Assembly (NCBI GenBank): GCA_013396995.1
Contig: VWZP01007456.1
Location: 3,581,482-3,645,481 of the forward strand
Origin: Dicaeum eximium
Taxonomy: Eukaryota; Chordata; Aves; Passeriformes; Dicaeidae
Length of the DNA stretch: 64,000 bases
Direction of reading: 5' to 3'
The stretch's first letter is position 1; the number at the start of each line of letters is the position of its first letter. The notes under the pieces were generated by a model that saw only the letters and a program-made list of their open reading frames with translations, was not told the DNA's origin and ran no database searches. The translations under genes were made by a program, and so were the position numbers. Shown one piece after another: positions 61,631-64,000 of this stretch.

Positions 61631-64000
61631 CTGCCAGAACAGAAAGCATTTTAAACAATCCATAACCTAAGCTGCTACTTAGATTAAAGTTAAAATAGGT
61701 TTCAGGGTTTTTGACAATGAAAGTCAAATACTTACAGTTATTATAAATTTTCTGCTTTAAACATCAAATCAACAAATGTTTCTGTCTAGGTTTTAAAGCT
61801 GCCTCCACTCAACACAGCCACGATAGGGAGCTGTGGAATTGGGGCTTTCATGTATGAGCAGAGGGATAAAATGTGGCAAGTGAAAGTACAACTCATCAGA
61901 CACCACTGAGAGTAACCATAACCACCTGTCTTACACTATAAATTCAAAACGTTTTTCCTCTAACATTTCATTGCAACCCTCCCCCAGGGCTCTTCTGAAC
62001 ATCAAAAAATGCTTCTGCCTGCTTTGCCCCATTTGTATTTCCACAGTCTCCACTTAAACCATTCCTCAGAACCCATATGTACAGCACAGTCAAAGCTGGG
62101 AGGGATATTCCAGAGAAGGACAAAAGGCTAAAAGCGTGAGTCAGACAAGGACATGAAAGAAGGAATCAGATTAAACACTACAACCAACGAAGAAATCAAC
62201 TCTTTCCTACTTCATCTTCAAGAGAGTCTGGCAGACAAACCTATACACACATTATGTACATACAACCTTGAGCTTCCCTGATTAACCACTCAAAAGTCAA
62301 TAAATGACAAACTAATTCTGGTTGTGTAACTTTCTTTAACCACAGACTTCTTCCATAGCTTCCCTTGAAACATCCCACGTGTTCAGCTGTGGTCAGACAC
62401 TGTGGTATCCCACCAGTGCATAAGCAGAGCCTATGCTATTGGACAAAAACTAAATCAATTTAAGGTACAACTCATTTTGGATTGAGAGATGAGGAAAATG
62501 AATAAAACAGGGATTTGCCACCTGAGCTCTATAAAATGGTATTCTTGGAACACACACAAACAATAAATCATCCCAATTTCTCACGTGAATTCCTTTATCT
62601 CAGTTAAACTAGCATCATGCTACTAATTTCCCTAAGGCTTTTTCAGATCTTTTTCCTTAAGATTATTTCAGATTAGAATAGTTTGCAGGGTCATTTCACA
62701 GCTGAGGTGTCCCTAAACAGTAATGCCAGCAGGATAAATGCAGGATAGCAGCAAAGGAATATACAGGAGCTCTGTAATGGGTTTTAGCCATAGCCTGGCT
62801 GGGCTCACAGGGAATCTATCCTGGGACAGAGAGAACACAGTACAGAACAGCACCAGAAGCAGCCATGCTGTCACACAAAAGTCACACTGAACACGGCCTG
62901 CTATTAACATGCAAAATTCCCTACTGGTGAAAAAAAAAAAAAAAAAAAAAACAAAAAAAAAAACAGTAATCAACTAACACATACCAAGCAGCATATCTTA
63001 CAGACTGAAATATTTCCTATTGAAAGTCACAAAGTGGGAGCTAGCTTACTGTTACCCTTCAAAGCTCCTCCTGCGATACCTGCAAATAGTTGCTAAAATA
63101 ATACTAATTATTTTCTGACAATTTTATTCAGCACATTTCAGACACATAATTTTAATATAATGTACCCCATTGACAGCCATTTGCTGTCCCTTTTTGGTAA
63201 GCCAGTTAACAAACTTGTGGTGGTGTGCTTAAAATATTAACTACTAATTATGAATTTGTTTCTTTTCCAAATGTATCTTTCCCAATTCTGCCACAATGTA
63301 GTCTAATTTCTGCACTTGAGAAATACTCAGTGTTGTTTTGCATTATTACTTGGTCTACAACTTCTCATTTAAAGGGAAAAAGCTACTTTCACTAGACACA
63401 ATCATATTTTTTTCCAACTATTTCTGGGCCAAGAGTAGTTTATGTGTTCTGTGGATCTGCATAGGAAGGCAGGGTCAGGCTGTGCTGTATCTCTGTCTAT
63501 GAGCTGCTCATAACTGCAGTGGTTTGCTGTGCCTGTCAGCTTTTCAGACTCTGACTTGGAGCATGTAAACTCAGGGAGGGTTTCCAATCCTTTTATACCT
63601 TCTGAACACCATATATGAAACAGCTGTAGACTTCATTCCAGCTCATCATTTCTTCTACAGCTTTCACTTAAACATCTGCTGAATCCTGTTTACAAAGTAC
63701 AGAAATCCCCAAGGTCAAGTTCTTTAAAAATTAAATAAAGGAGTGCAATGTAGGGGGCATCACTGGGAAGAACAATATCCTGGCCACCCAGGAACTTCCT
63801 TTTCTTTCTCCCTTATCTAAAGTATTAAACCTCATCTTGTGTAGATAATTTGGGTTTGAATCCTTTCCTTCCAGCTAGCTGCCAGAGTCAGGAGCAACAG
63901 GATTAGCTAGATACTTTAGTGTTTTGAAGTGGTTTTGAGAGTCATTACAACCTCTCTCTCAACAACCACGTTACTGAAATGCAAACTCTGAACTTCCAGA
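61631..64000 (-). other. EMILIN2 intron 2 (partial)
   Basis: AT-rich sequence with an A-rich tract at 62929-62963. I looked on the - strand for the upstream EMI exon (a cysteine- and Trp-containing segment) and for a signal peptide and did not find them, so exons 1-2 should be beyond 64000. Confidence 0.75.

Noticed and set aside
63402..63587. 61-codon frame on the - strand, considered as the missing EMILIN2 EMI exon
   Set aside because: It lacks the cysteine and aromatic pattern of the EMI domain and has no suitable splice sites in phase.

Overview
This is vertebrate nuclear DNA, almost certainly from a bird and probably a passerine. The coding sequence is split by GT-AG introns, the background is AT-rich, and the interspersed repeats are CR1 LINE fragments in both orientations plus one LTR that resembles passerine endogenous retrovirus LTRs. 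The species cannot be told from the window. No bacterial operon, CRISPR array, tRNA or rRNA was seen.

The window holds two convergent genes. LPIN2 (lipin-2, a phosphatidate phosphatase) runs on the + strand. Its 19 coding exons between 7113 and 33168 join in phase into an 888-residue protein, and a long 3' UTR probably ends near 37.1 kb. The non-coding first exon and main promoter appear to lie left of the window, because positions 1-7103 look like the large 5' intron. EMILIN2 (elastin microfibril interface-located protein 2) runs on the - strand. Six exons between 61630 and 44890 are present and encode about 985 C-terminal residues: the end of the EMI domain, a long coiled coil, a proline-rich stretch, a very short collagen-like stretch and a C1q domain. 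Exons 1 and 2 (signal peptide and start of the EMI domain) lie right of the window. As I recall, the tail-to-tail LPIN2/EMILIN2 arrangement matches human chromosome 18p11.

Layout: 1-7103 is the LPIN2 5' intron, with a candidate alternative promoter and exon near 1.7-2.16 kb. 7104-33168 carries the LPIN2 coding exons. 33169 to about 37125 is the LPIN2 3' UTR. About 37.1-43.5 kb is the interval between the two genes, with CR1 and LTR remnants. About 43.5-44.9 kb is the EMILIN2 3' UTR. 44890-61630 holds EMILIN2 exons 8 to 3, with CR1 pieces in intron 6 and a minisatellite and TA arrays in intron 4. 61631-64000 is EMILIN2 intron 2.

The two genes do not act in one pathway. Lipin-2 makes diacylglycerol from phosphatidate inside the cell, and EMILIN-2 is a secreted matrix glycoprotein. 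I see no novel multi-gene system. The points most worth a second look are the possible alternative LPIN2 first exon, a cluster of unusual LPIN2 splice donors, paired interferon-response-like motifs in an EMILIN2 intron, and several repeat structures.
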